This document shows positions 7,820 to 17,451 of a stretch of 24,470 bases of DNA, one piece after another. The stretch lies in assembly GCA_003427395.1 (NCBI GenBank), contig BFEA01000199.1, positions 2,447,161-2,471,630 of the forward strand, read 5' to 3'. This DNA comes from Chara braunii. Its lineage: Eukaryota; Streptophyta; Charophyceae; Charales; Characeae. Positions within the stretch are counted from its first letter, which is position 1. Each line of letters starts with the position of its first letter. The notes under the pieces are model-generated. The model ran no database searches, was not told where the DNA came from, and worked only from the letters and a program-made list of their open reading frames with translations. The translations under genes were made by a program, and so were the position numbers.

Positions 7820-8660
7820 GTAGGTCTGTAGATTAGGAGTCAGGTCTGTTACCGTTAGGCTTAGGAAGGTCTGTTCTAGAAGTCGCTATCTGAGTCTACT
7901 GAGGCCTCGAGTCTGTCTGTAAGTCTGTAGGCTCTAGAAGGTCGTAGGTCCCTATAGGCCAATCCAGTCAGCAAGTACCAGGGGTACGGGCTGCATGTGG
8001 GGAAGGTTCTGGACCACGCTGTGGGTTTCACACGTTTTGGCCCAGGCCCACACGTTTTGAGGCAGGCCCGGGTAGCTCCGAAGAGGTATAAATAAAGAGG
8101 CAGCGTCCAGCCATTCATTCCTTCGCCTGTGTGCCATGCGGAAGAGCTGCCTTGGTATCTTGTGCGTGGAGGACTGCAGGTGCCCGGAGAATAAGTGGGA
8201 TGTGAAGAAGACAGCGGCCATAGCGAACCAGCGAGAGAGACACTGGCGGCCATAGCTAGGAGGAGGAAGACGGCGGCGGCCATAGCCGCCCAGCTGTTGG
8301 TGTGTGTGTGTCTGTGCAGCGTGGACATTCAGGGTGATCCTCGTACGTGTGTTCATGTGAGAGTGAGGGAGAGTGAGGCTGGTGGTAGAGACAGTGTTTG
8401 GCGGCCATAGCCGCAAGTTGTACAGTTGTTCTGAACAGAGTTTAAGAGCAAGTTCGTTGTTGATTCTGAGTTCATGAGTTTGGTTTGCCATCGGTTCTCA
8501 TGTGTGCATGTTGTGTCGAGTCTGATTGCAGCTTCTTCCAATGCCCCAGCTCATCATGGGACAGCTGGTATGCCCCTGCTCATGGGACAACTGACTAGGC
8601 TATACCTTAGCTGTAAAAATACTACCCACTTCAAAGCTGCAGTGGACGCCGTGACCAGAC
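7820..8660 (+). promoter_or_regulatory. Promoter-like region, possibly a solo LTR
   Basis: No gene is seen here. The left part is rich in AGGTCTG/AGTCTG motifs (7822-7930). A 20 bp direct repeat (CACACGTTTT at 8029 and 8049, each with an ACGT core) lies just before TATAAATA at 8087-8094, which also overlaps an AATAAA. Downstream, GCGGCCATAGC occurs at 8214, 8246, 8276 and 8401. This order (upstream repeats, TATA, transcribed leader with a repeated motif) fits an LTR U3-R-U5 or a Pol II core promoter. No LTR ends, primer site or ORF confirm which. Confidence 0.4.
8087..8094 (+). promoter_or_regulatory. TATA box (TATAAATA)
   Basis: A perfect plant-type TATA motif lies in otherwise GC-rich DNA, preceded by a 20 bp direct repeat carrying ACGT cores. 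If used, transcription would start near 8115-8125. There is no recognisable coding sequence within the next 500 bases. Confidence 0.45.
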
Positions 8661-8662
8661 TT

Positions 8663-8663
<1 letters not shown>

Positions 8664-8747
<84 letters not shown>

Positions 8748-8817
8748 CCCCCCACTCCCCCCTCCCCCCTTCCCCCCCCCCCCCCCCCCCCCCCCCCTCC
8801 CCCCCCCTCTCCCTCCG
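8664..8817. repeat. Poly-C tract with 81 uninterrupted C
   Basis: C fills 8664-8744 without a break; C-rich sequence with single T and A interruptions continues to about 8817. The proline and glycine open frames across it are consequences of the homopolymer, not genes. The G-rich strand could form quadruplexes. The length of such a run in an assembly is unreliable, and poly-G base-calling artefacts are a possible source. Confidence 0.95.
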
Positions 8818-8965
8818 TCTCCCCACTGCCAGAGGTTGGATTGGCCTTGCTAGAGGTTGGGAGTGGCTGAAGGGGAAGATAGCGTGCATCCGACCATTGT
8901 ATCCTACATCACAATAACGTTTTTTCTTGCTGGTGATTCTGATGATCCGATGTATGTGTTATGGA

Positions 8966-9030
8966 TTTTTTTTTATTTTTTTTTCTCCCTTTCCCCCTTT
9001 TTGGAACTGGGTCCAGCGTCCCTTACGAAA
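8966..9030 (-). mobile_element. Severely truncated LINE 3' end
   Basis: A T-rich stretch (8966-8984) is followed by GGGTCCAGCGTCCC at 9009-9022, which is identical to the 3' UTR block of LINE-1 (4139) and LINE-2 (10078), preceded by a similar GGAA-CT context. It fits a poly-A tail plus a few dozen bases of LINE 3' UTR, a typical 5'-truncated insertion. The shared block is short, so this is tentative. Confidence 0.4.
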
Positions 9031-9403
9031 ATGTACAGAAAAATTTGAGATACCGGGGCCATTACCATTACCCGGCTTTGGCTAAGAATAACAGAGATTT
9101 GCTCCTGTTATGGGTGTTGGTTTGTGTTTTATCAACTTTTATGGCATTTCCACTATTATAACAAAAAAAAGCGATACTTGCGGTGCATGCTGTGCGCAGG
9201 GTCGCGCAACATGCGGTGCAGAGCGCACGCGCACGTGATGTGGCGCATCACAAAAAAAAAAAATGACCGCTGGAAAGGACAGGGTGGGGTGGCCAAACAT
9301 GCCCCTCGCTTTAAAAATCAAACTGCAAGAGGGACGAAAAAAGTTGGGGCCATGTCATACCCCAAAACTGTGAGTGCATGTGTGTGCGTTTGGGTGTGCA
9401 TGT

Positions 9404-9508
9404 CCTAATTGTGTCCAGTGTCTTTTTTAATTTTTAAAGGGCCCTTACAACAAATTACCACCTAATTGTGTCCAGTGTCGTTTTTGAAGGGCCCTTAAAA
9501 CAAATTAG
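9404..9508. repeat. 57 bp tandem duplication
   Basis: CCTAATTGTGTCCAGTGTC starts at 9404 and again at 9461; both copies run through the palindrome AAGGGCCCTT to ACAAATTA. Copy 2 lacks about nine bases of a T/A stretch. Each unit begins TAATTGT and ends ACAAATTA, so each is also weakly inverted. Otherwise 9031-9560 holds nothing I can name. Confidence 0.85.
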
Positions 9509-9567
9509 CAAGGACCCATCGTGAAGCAGAGATAGGCATAAGGCTTCCAGTTTTGTACTATGAGTGG

Positions 9568-9636
9568 GCCGGCAATATGTTAGTCTGGATTCCAATTCAG
9601 GTCTGTGTATCAGCGGTTATGGGTCACAAATTCTCT

Positions 9637-9672
<36 letters not shown>

Positions 9673-9918
9673 CTTAGGAATATGTGCAGTGGCCCTAAGG
9701 GCCTCTTCTACTTACCACATGCACAAAAGACAAAATATATGGCGGCGTATTATTCCACGTTCTACCAGAAGATTCATTCTGATTTTTCACATTTGGTGAG
9801 TAGTGCAGCTAAGCCCTGAGAATCACGTGCAGAGACCAACAGGGCCTACCTAAGTGAGCAACCCATAAGTACTGAAACACAGACCTGAATTCGAATCCAG
9901 AGTATATGTTCGGCCAGC
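9568..9918. repeat. Inverted repeat, 56-58 bp arms around a T35 run
   Basis: The left arm 9568-9623 and the right arm 9862-9918 are reverse complements at roughly 80 percent, best over TCTGGATTC-AATTCAGGTCTGTGT. The interior carries T35 (9638-9672) and no gene. The right arm contains TTCGAATCC, a B-box-like word. It may be a small foldback or MITE into which a poly-A-tailed sequence was inserted. Confidence 0.6.
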
Positions 9919-9976
9919 TCCAGCTCCACTTCATACTCGTCGCCTGCCTCAATTTTTTTATTTTATTTTTTATTTT

Positions 9977-10292
9977 AAAGCTGCCTGCAGTGCTAGAGGT
10001 GCTGGTAAGAGCAGACACCACTAGCAACCGGGGGGAGGCTCCATCTATTGGTGGGGAGCTTCACCTGCTGGAAATCGGGTCCAGCGTCCCATATACAGAT
10101 TGCAGATGAAAATTGAACAGAACGTATGAGATAGCCAGAGGCCCGCCAGCATTGATTTCCCCGGAGTCCAGGGGATTGACTGAGCGGGATACCATGGTTG
10201 GGAGGGACAGAAACTCTTCACCCAAAACAGGCGCCAGATAAGAGCTGATGAATGCTAATTCAACCCTCCCTCATTCTGTTTGAGGAATGCTT
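9977..10292 (-). other. LINE-2 3' UTR with terminal hairpin
   Basis: This is homologous to the LINE-1 3' UTR. TGCTAGAGGTG at 9991-10001 pairs with CACCACTAGCA at 10016-10026 (10 of 11), giving a stem-loop just before the A-rich tail, a typical place for RT recognition in LINEs with stringent 3' requirements. Confidence 0.6.
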
Positions 10293-13200
10293 TTACATAT
10301 GAAAGTTCCGTTCCACCAGGCACAATGGAGAAGGGGGGAACATATCAGGAAAGTCAGAGAGTGGCCGGAGAGGGGTTGCTGGGTCGACTGTTGTCCATTC
10401 GTGGAAGCAGAGCTGGAACTGTTTATGGGCTGCAGTCTTCTGATCAATTCCTTGCCCTTCTCTCTCCTTCACCCTTCCCAAAGCCCCCTCATTTATACCC
10501 CCGAGCCAGTTGCCACTGAAACGCTGTATTGTACATTGAATTTCCTTTGGATCCTGAAGGTTGGAGATTCGGGTTTTTACCTGTTCCCACTGGGTGGTAA
10601 TTACGGTTTGAACCTGTTGTTTGATAGAATCTGTGAACTCTGGGCCGTCCAGCCTTACACCTTCCATTTTGTGAGTGCACTGCCTCCACCATAGTGCCCA
10701 CATTACTGCCCTACGTCCTGTTGTGAAAAGGTTGTGCGAGAAAGTGTCAAGCTGGGGTGGGTGCCAAGACTCACAGAGGACCGCCCTCCAGTACCATGGC
10801 CACGGGCAGCTGGTGCCAAGGTGACTCCAAATTCGGTCCCACCACCTCCACAGCCAGACAGCTCCCGGACATTGCAAGAAGATATGTTCTATTGTCTCCG
10901 GGAGTTTCCGGCTGGGAAGACCGAGGTGCAGAATTTGCACCATGGCAGTGCGGGGCCTCTCTGTTCCAGGGACGATCGGTCGATGATCCAATCGTTGGTT
11001 GGGAGGCAGCGGTGGTCTATTTGCCATTGCAGAGAGGCCACTTTAGCTGGCTTCGCTCTTATCCCTTGGAACCATTTGATCGCCCGTAGTGACTCTCTAC
11101 TGACGTTGAGCTGTCTTCTCCATCTGTCCTCTATCTGATCTTTTAGGTGGACCCTAGGTCTCAGCATTCTGTAAGTAGCCTTGGCTGACAGGAGGTGCAG
11201 GGTTCGGGTGCCCTTCCTACCTTTAACAAAAAAATTCCCACGAGAAATGAAAGTTGAAAAAACATTCCATAAAAAAAAAATCCTTCATATTTATAAATTA
11301 TCATTCCAATGTTCGTCAAATTCTAAAATTTCCAGTTTTATTTGATAAGTTCCCGTCTAAATATGAGTTTTCCCTTCCAACTACATCTATTTGTTCAAGA
11401 TGGAATGAAAGTCTGGACGAGTTTATGAAATATTTTAATTAAATTTTCATTATAGTACAACAAATATATTCTAACTTAGATTGGATTAACCTATTTATGA
11501 CTGAAAACCCTTACTTAGAATAACAGTCCAATTAAAATATTTCATGAACTCATTCAGACTTTCATTCCATCTCTAACATGCAGTCCAAATAAGAAGGGAT
11601 ACCCTATTCTTGGAATGAAAGTTTGCAAGTAAGATGAAAAATTTTAAAATTGGAATGACATTTTTTAAAATGGAATGAAAATTTAGAATTTAGATTGTAA
11701 TTTACTATAGAATGATTATTTAATTCTGGAAAATTTTTCTGTTGTTTCCCAACTGTGTCAGACCAGGACCAGTTGATGGGGTCGAACGGGAGGTCAGCAA
11801 TGAACGTGTCTGGTTTGAAGGCCAACCATCCATCCTCGAGGTTCACGACACATACCCGGAACAGCAATCGTCCTGGACCCTCTCCGTTATTGCACGTTGG
11901 GGTCTACGTAAGACGTTGTCCTGGCCGAGCTTATAGAGGCTGAGTAAAGACTCCCCCTGCGGGTATCTATTTACTATGCTGTCCACCCATTGGGGTTTCC
12001 CTCGTATGACCACCCAGTCTCTCTTCTGCAAGTTGGGGCCTTTTCGCAGGGTCCGGACCCAGTCTAAGGGAATCACGTCGATTATTTCCTCAAGGGCGTC
12101 TTCCGGGTGATGACAATAACGCAACTTAGCTCTCATGGTCTCTGGGGGGAGCCAGTTTTTGACAGTCGGATCCTTTATATCCCTTACCCTCATTATCCCT
12201 CTTGCCACCCATCCTCGCCATGGTGAGTCTGTACACTGCGGAGAATGTCCCAGAGAATCCTTGATCCATCTGTTATTAAAAAGAGGTTGCTGGCAGACCT
12301 CCTCCCATCTCACCGGAGGGATTTTGTCCGGAAGGGAAAGTTTGCGCAAGATTTTCAAGAGGTTGGGCCAAAAAGGATCCCTTTTGATGTCTGCCAGTGC
12401 AACCTGTCGTTCTGATGATAGCGGGACGGCGGGTGGGCGGGGGGTTCCTTGCGGGATTGTCCAAGACCTGTTTTCCAACCACGTCATTGGGGCAGTGCCG
12501 ACTGGGGTGGGAGGGGTCAGTCTTGCTATTTGCTCCAACGCCAGCGCCGCCCACAGGGTCTGTGAGTTGAATATAAGTCTTTTGATCTATTGGACTGCTA
12601 GTGCTCCAGTCTGGGTTAACGGGTCAATGATTCCAAGCCCCCCTCTGGACTTGGGCTGGATTATTGACTGCCACGCCACTCTGCCGATTACGTTCGTGTA
12701 TTCGTGGTTGCCCCTCCACGAGTATGCTGTTGCTTGTCTCTTGAGCGGGCGGAGGGCTGTTTTGTCCAATGCCCAGATTGCTGATCTATACCAGAGTGTT
12801 GCCAGGACCACATTGTTAATCATCAGCGTCCGGCCTAGGAGGGAGGTGTGTTTTTCTTTCCATGCAGTCAGTTTATCCACTCATTATTAGTCGTTGGTCG
12901 TCCTTCAGCTGTGAGGTAGATCCCCAGAATGCGGATGAGAGCTTCCAAGAGCATCCACCTCACTCGCGGGAGCTCCGGGGGTCTGACTCCCTGGTGATGG
13001 ATCCACCACCCCAGGGTTTTGTTTCCCCAATTGATCTTCATATCTGATAGCCTGCATAATCTGTCCATCATGGCTTGGATTTCCATTAAGTTTGCCGCAG
13101 ATGCCTCCACCATCAGGGAGAGGTCGTCTGCGAATAGTGAACACATTGGGATGACCTCTTTCGGGATTGAGGCTATTTGGATCCTCTGAATATCCTCGTG

Positions 13201-15220
13201 TGTGGGATTCCATTATAATAACAAAGAGGTAAGGGGCAATCGGGTCACCTTGGCGTACTAATCTCTGCAAAAGGATGGGGGGTGCCAGGTTACCGTTGAC
13301 CATTACCCGTGTGGTGATATTTCTGTGCAGAATATTAATCCATCTCCGGAAGGTCTGCCCGAAGTTGAGTTTTTCCAGACATTTGTCTAGGAATAGCCAG
13401 TCGACATGATCGTAGGCCTTCTCGAAGTCAATGAAAATAAAGGCCGCATTATGCTTGGATTGACGGGAAAGCTTTATTAGTTCGTTGATGAGTAGGATGC
13501 TATCCTGTATAGATCTTCCTGTTATAAAACCTGTTTGTGATGGGTGGATTATATCCGCTATTACTTTTTCCAGTCTGCTGGCCAGCGCCTTGGCCGCCAT
13601 CTTGTAGACCACTGTGCGTAGAGTGATTGGCCGGTAGTTCCGTATGTTGTTCCTGTCCCCTTTTTTGTATAGAAGCGTTAGGACTCCTTGTCCCACAAAT
13701 TCGCCCATCCTCCCAGACGCCCAGACAGCGTGGTAGTAGTCCATTAGATCCTGGGCGAGGAAGTCCTAGAGTGCCTCCCAGAACTCTTGGGGAGACCGTC
13801 TATGCCCGGGGTCTTCTCCTCCTCCATGTGCAATTGAGCTGTCCTTATTTCCTCTTTGGTCTTTATAGAATTCTTTAGCAATGGGGTCGTTTTGGGTCAG
13901 CCAGGGCCTCTATGACTGATCTCCCGGATCTTGCTCTAGCCATCGCAAAGAACCTAGCGTCCATTGCTCTCTCCATCTGGTGTCTCTAAAGTTTGCCTCA
14001 GATGCGTGAGCCCTGCCAACGGCGTTCCATATGTACCAGGAGCTGGTATTCCAGGTCTCAGGTTTCTTGTGCCAGCGATCGTAGAGATTCTTCGTCACTT
14101 GAGTCAGTTTCTTGCTGTTCCAGGTGGAGAAGATGATTATAGGCTTGGATCTCATCGGCGTGACGTTGAGCGGCTAACAGTTCAGAATATTCATTGCACT
14201 TGCGGCTCAGGTATACCAGGCCGTTGTTGAACCAAAGGATGTCGTCTTGAAGTAGGGCTCTCTGGTCGCGCCAAAAGGACCATACATCTTTGAGGTATTC
14301 TTTGAATTTTTCAATGTCCAATAAAGATGTGTTGAGCTTGTAGAACCCCTTGCCTTGATCAGGCTTCCTTCTGAAGGTCAGGATAACCACACTCATCGCG
14401 TGGTCCAGGCCAGGGTAGGGGCTGGGGTGGAATATCTTTGCTATTTGCAGAGCTCCTTGAAGCTCTTCAGATAGCAGGATGAGGTCAATACGAGATTTAG
14501 AGGTCGTGTCTGTCTGGGACTTACGAAAGCATGTGAACTTGCATTTGCTTGGGAATGTTCTGCGATAGGAGTCGAACACGTTCAGCGTTTGGCTTAGGTC
14601 CGCTAGCATGTGCTCATCTGCCTCGATGTATGGAGGGCAGGGAGATGGAAGCCTCCAACGGTCCATATGTCTGTCCGGAGCAGCGTTGAAATCACCTGCT
14701 ATAATTGTGGGGATGCCCACAGGCAGTTTTGCTTTTAAGGACTCGAAGAACGCCTGTCTCTCCCTGACTTCATTCGGTGCGTAAATGCAGAGGATGCATA
14801 CTACTTCGATTTCCAACATAGCCAGTAAGTATGCCCGTCTCCCTTCGCTTTTGTCTGTTTCCCAGTTGAGTGGGTCCACCCTGGATCCCGGGGAATCCAT
14901 ATTGCAACGCCCGCACTTCCGGGTTTGGGTGCATGAGCGCGGTAGGCCTGGTGAGGCCAGATTTCCTTGTGGATCCGGTTGTGCTCCGCCGTATTCATCA
15001 AGTGAGTTTCCTGTATGCAGATAACGTCCGGCCACACCTTTCCTTCCACCCCCTTTAGCTGATCGTAGATGGCCTGTCTTTTGGGGGGTTTGGCCGTGGC
15101 AAGGCCGTTTATGTTTAGTGTTCGCAGGTCGAGATCCACGACCCTTTTTTGACGTCTCCATTCCGCGTCCTTATTATACAAGGACTCCACTACATTTACA
15201 TTCTTCATACAGTTCATCAT
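10293..15220 (-). pseudogene. LINE-2 ORF2: AP endonuclease, RT and zf-RVT
   Basis: ORF2 nicks the target and reverse-transcribes there. ATG at 15220 lies 22 nt after the ORF1 stop. Endonuclease: LNINGLAT, VICIQETHL (15220-14801), then after a frameshift near 14870 IIAGDFNAAPD, SRIDLILLS and GLDHAMSVV (to 14058). RT: LLYKKGDRNNIRNYRPI, IDFEKAYDHVDW (motif A), RQGDPIAPYLF (motif B) at 13744-12905, and after a frameshift near 13205 LFADDLSL (motif C). The thumb and connection run through 12880-11843. The zf-RVT follows at 11167-10293 (TIEHIFLQCPGAVWLWRWW). The MITE at 11225-11744 interrupts it, and there are at least four frameshifts and stops near 13767 and 12590. Catalytic motifs look intact; the reading frame does not. 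Confidence 0.9.
11225..11744. mobile_element. AT-rich MITE inserted in LINE-2 ORF2
   Basis: This 520 bp AT-rich block splits the ORF2 frame between the thumb and zf-RVT. It is flanked by TTT on both sides (11222-11224, 11745-11747), and removing one TTT rejoins LINE-2 sequence in a way consistent with LINE-1. Its ends are inverted: AACAAAAAAATTCC at left and the complement of CAACAGAAAAATTTTCC at right. Inside, 11399-11442 and 11532-11575 are inverted arms of about 43 bp with three mismatches, and the word GGAATGAAA or its complement recurs many times. No ORF. This is a classical palindromic non-autonomous DNA transposon; a 3 bp duplication recalls PIF/Harbinger-type elements, though TTT is not their usual TWA. 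Confidence 0.82.
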
Positions 15221-15242
15221 CCGGTTTGAGGCCTGCTGTGCT

Positions 15243-16163
15243 TTATATGGCTTGCCACGCCCCTGTGTCCAACGGTCCCTCGCGTTCTAGCGTACCTTGA
15301 CTGAGAAGCCTGGCGATGATGATGGTGGCATCTGCGTTTGACCAGTACTTACTGGCTTTTACCTTCAGCTGCTGCAGTTCACACAAAGCGGTGTGGGAGA
15401 GCCATCTGAGGCCCCCTTGCATAGCCGGGTCATATCGCACGTAAACGTCCAGCTCTGCGGCCCTGCGGTCCTCATTTTCCAGGAGCAGGGCTGATGTTCC
15501 ACCTTGGGGCAGGTGCTCCTGGATGAATTCCACTATGTCTTCCTCCCGCAGGGATCTGGCCTAGGGAGTGTACGGGTGGAGGAAGCACGAGGTGGTGCCC
15601 CAGATGGCCACTTCGCCATGTGTGGCCTCCGGGGGCTCTGCTAGGCCCACCTCCCACGTTCCGTTCTTGAGTCTGACCGGCAAGACCAGGATCCCTTTCC
15701 GGGACGGGGGGCGGTTCCCAATATTCTGTGCTAGGAGCTGCCGAAGCTTCTGCCTTTTGCTGGTTTCCTGTGGGGGGCGGGGCCCCCAGGGGGGGGGCTG
15801 CCGGGGGGGGGGGGTTTTTTTCGGGGGGGGGTGCCCGCCTGTCTCGCTGGTAGGGCTAGGCACAGGTGGCGTGGGGGAGTGTCCCCCCATGGGGCAGAGC
15901 CGGAGTGTTCCTCCACTCTCAGTTCCTGGTCCGACGGGCCCGTTTCCATACAAGCTGTACTGGATATTTCTTGTGCGAGCTTGCCTCCACCAGCCTCTAC
16001 ATGTGGCTGCTTGCCACTATCTGCCGTTGTGTCATTCTCCCTTTGGCCTGTCTGTTCGTTTATGGTTTGTGCAGGCGCACTGCTGTCTTCCTCCCCTTGT
16101 GTGTATTCTGGTTCTGTGGTGTCAATCTGTACTGCGCTCTCCTCCCCCCCTTGTTCATGTTCC
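15243..16163 (-). pseudogene. LINE-2 ORF1, C-terminal part
   Basis: A coding-like minus frame runs from the LTR boundary at 16163 (EHEQGGEESAVQ) through an acidic/polar stretch, a proline-rich segment encoded by G/C runs (15774-15834, where the frame changes), a conserved-looking stretch (GILVLPVRLKNGTWEVGLAEPP), a TAG near 15559, and a final module (ELDVYVRYDPAMQGGLRWL, then SKYWSNADATIIIARLL) ending at TAA 15243. Position just upstream of ORF2 makes it ORF1. I do not recognise the C-terminal module, and it does not resemble the C-terminus of LINE-1 ORF1. The N-terminal half, where a zinc knuckle would be, is outside the window or lost. Confidence 0.7.
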
Positions 16164-16914
16164 TGTGACGCCCAACGTCACGCCCAGCGCGACCTCCTGA
16201 TCGGAGTGGGATATGGGCCTGAAAGTGCGAAAAGGGGTGTGCCAAGGATTTTTGGGAAAGTGGGGGAGTCTTAAGGGTATGAATGCAATTGGGCAAATAA
16301 GGGGCGCGTGCGCAAGGGACTCAAGGCCCCATGGGGCCGGGGTACTGTGGGCGACGGTTTACAGGGAAATCTCTCCGCGGCGAAGGTGGTCCCGAAAAGT
16401 TGGGCCGTCGGGGGCCGCCACGTGGCGCAGGCCGCTGCGTATTTGGGTTGGGCCTTCGGAATTCCGGGGTTCTCTGCTCACCGCTACGTCGGCAATTCCC
16501 GCAAGGCGTGCTGGGCCAATAGGGGGCTATGGCCGGCCACAGAATGACGCTGAGTTGATGATACGGGAGAAGGAAGCGAAAAGGAGGAAAACTGGTGGTG
16601 ATGACGACAAATCCCGGGTGGGTGAAGCAGTAGGTATGATCGGGGGAAGGGAAATCAGAGCGCCGGGGGTCGCTAGAGGTGGCGCAGTGGAATTCCCGCG
16701 GACACAGTCGATTCTCCGTGTGACAGGGGTATCGCAGCCTTATGAGTTCGTTTATCCAAGGGGTGAAATAATCCGGGTCGTAGGATGAGTTTGAGCTCCA
16801 AGATCGCGTCATGGTATCATCGTGTATGGGATAACTCTGGTCGGGTTATCGTCACCGCGCACGAGCACGTGTAGGACATCCGAACTTAGTTGCGCCTCGG
16901 CGTGCTCGTACGGG

Positions 16915-17451
16915 ATAACGGTTCCGCCGCAAATCTTTTTTTGGGTGGGCGAATCGACGCATGGGGATGCGTGTAATGGCGCGATTCGGATCGCGTTTAA
17001 ACGTGTTCTCGCGTGGTGTTCGCGGGGCCGGACATCGGATCGTCTAATTGCTCTGTAAGTTTCGAGTATACAAGATGCAACCATATCACAACCCAATCGT
17101 GAGACAAGCAAAAACGAGAACAAAATCGATATCGGGGCCAAATTCTATCCCATCTACAGCCTGTCTCTTATACACATCTAGATGTGTATAAGAGACAGAG
17201 ATGATGGTTCCGCCGCGAATTTTTTTTTTGGGTGGGCGCATCGACGCACGGGGATGCGTGTAATGGCGCGATTTGGATCGCGTTTACACGTGTTCTTGCG
17301 CGGCGTTCGCGGGGCTGGACATCGGATCGTCTAATTGCTCCGTAAGTTTCGATTATAGGAGATGCAACCATATCACAACCCAATCGTGAGACAAGCAAAA
17401 ACGAGAACAAAATCGATATCGGGGCCAAATTCTTATCCCATCTACAGCCGC
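16915..17451. repeat. Imperfect direct duplication flanking the adapter
   Basis: Sequence 16915-17160 recurs at 17199-17451 with about 6 percent differences (for example CGATTCGGA versus CGATTTGGA). Copy one ends and copy two begins precisely at the adapter. It is most simply explained by a mate-pair junction joining two related repeat copies, not by a tandem duplication in the genome. Confidence 0.9.
17161..17198. other. Nextera mate-pair junction adapter (artefact)
   Basis: CTGTCTCTTATACACATCT is followed directly by its reverse complement, 38 bp in all. This is the Tn5 mosaic end doubled as in circularised Nextera mate-pair libraries. It is a library sequence, not genomic DNA, and marks a chimeric join in the assembly. 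The minus-strand open frame through it is spurious. Confidence 0.98.

Larger units (their letters stand above)
9953..16163 (-). mobile_element. LINE-2: non-LTR retrotransposon, split and frameshifted
   Basis: Minus-strand order: ORF1 C-terminal part (16163-15243), ORF2 with endonuclease, RT and zf-RVT (15220-10293), 3' UTR (10292-9977) and an A-rich tail (T-rich 9953-9976). The 5' end is not in the window: ORF1 stops abruptly at 16163 where the gypsy-2 LTR begins. A 520 bp MITE (11225-11744) splits ORF2. Several frameshifts and stops (for example TAG near 12590 and near 13767) make it inactive. Confidence 0.9.

Noticed and set aside
8474-8917. Open frames with long Pro or Gly runs.
   Set aside because: They are produced entirely by the poly-C tract.
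9181-9260. GC-rich stretch with GTGATG/CATCAC arms as an RNA gene.
   Set aside because: The arms are only six bases and no known RNA family is recognisable.
12135-12890. A 251-codon plus-strand open frame.
   Set aside because: It is the antisense shadow of LINE-2 ORF2, whose minus-strand frames match RT thumb and connection sequence.
16213-16788. A 191-codon plus-strand frame and a 163-codon minus-strand frame overlapping each other.
   Set aside because: Both strands are open because the region is GC-rich; neither shows a domain, and the stretch is better explained as LTR.
16812-16819. TGGTATCA, the beginning of a plant initiator-Met primer binding site.
   Set aside because: Only eight bases match, the next bases do not fit the tRNA, and the orientation is opposite to the gypsy-2 coding strand.
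17168-17428. Minus-strand open frame of 86 codons.
   Set aside because: It reads through the sequencing adapter and one artefactual repeat copy.
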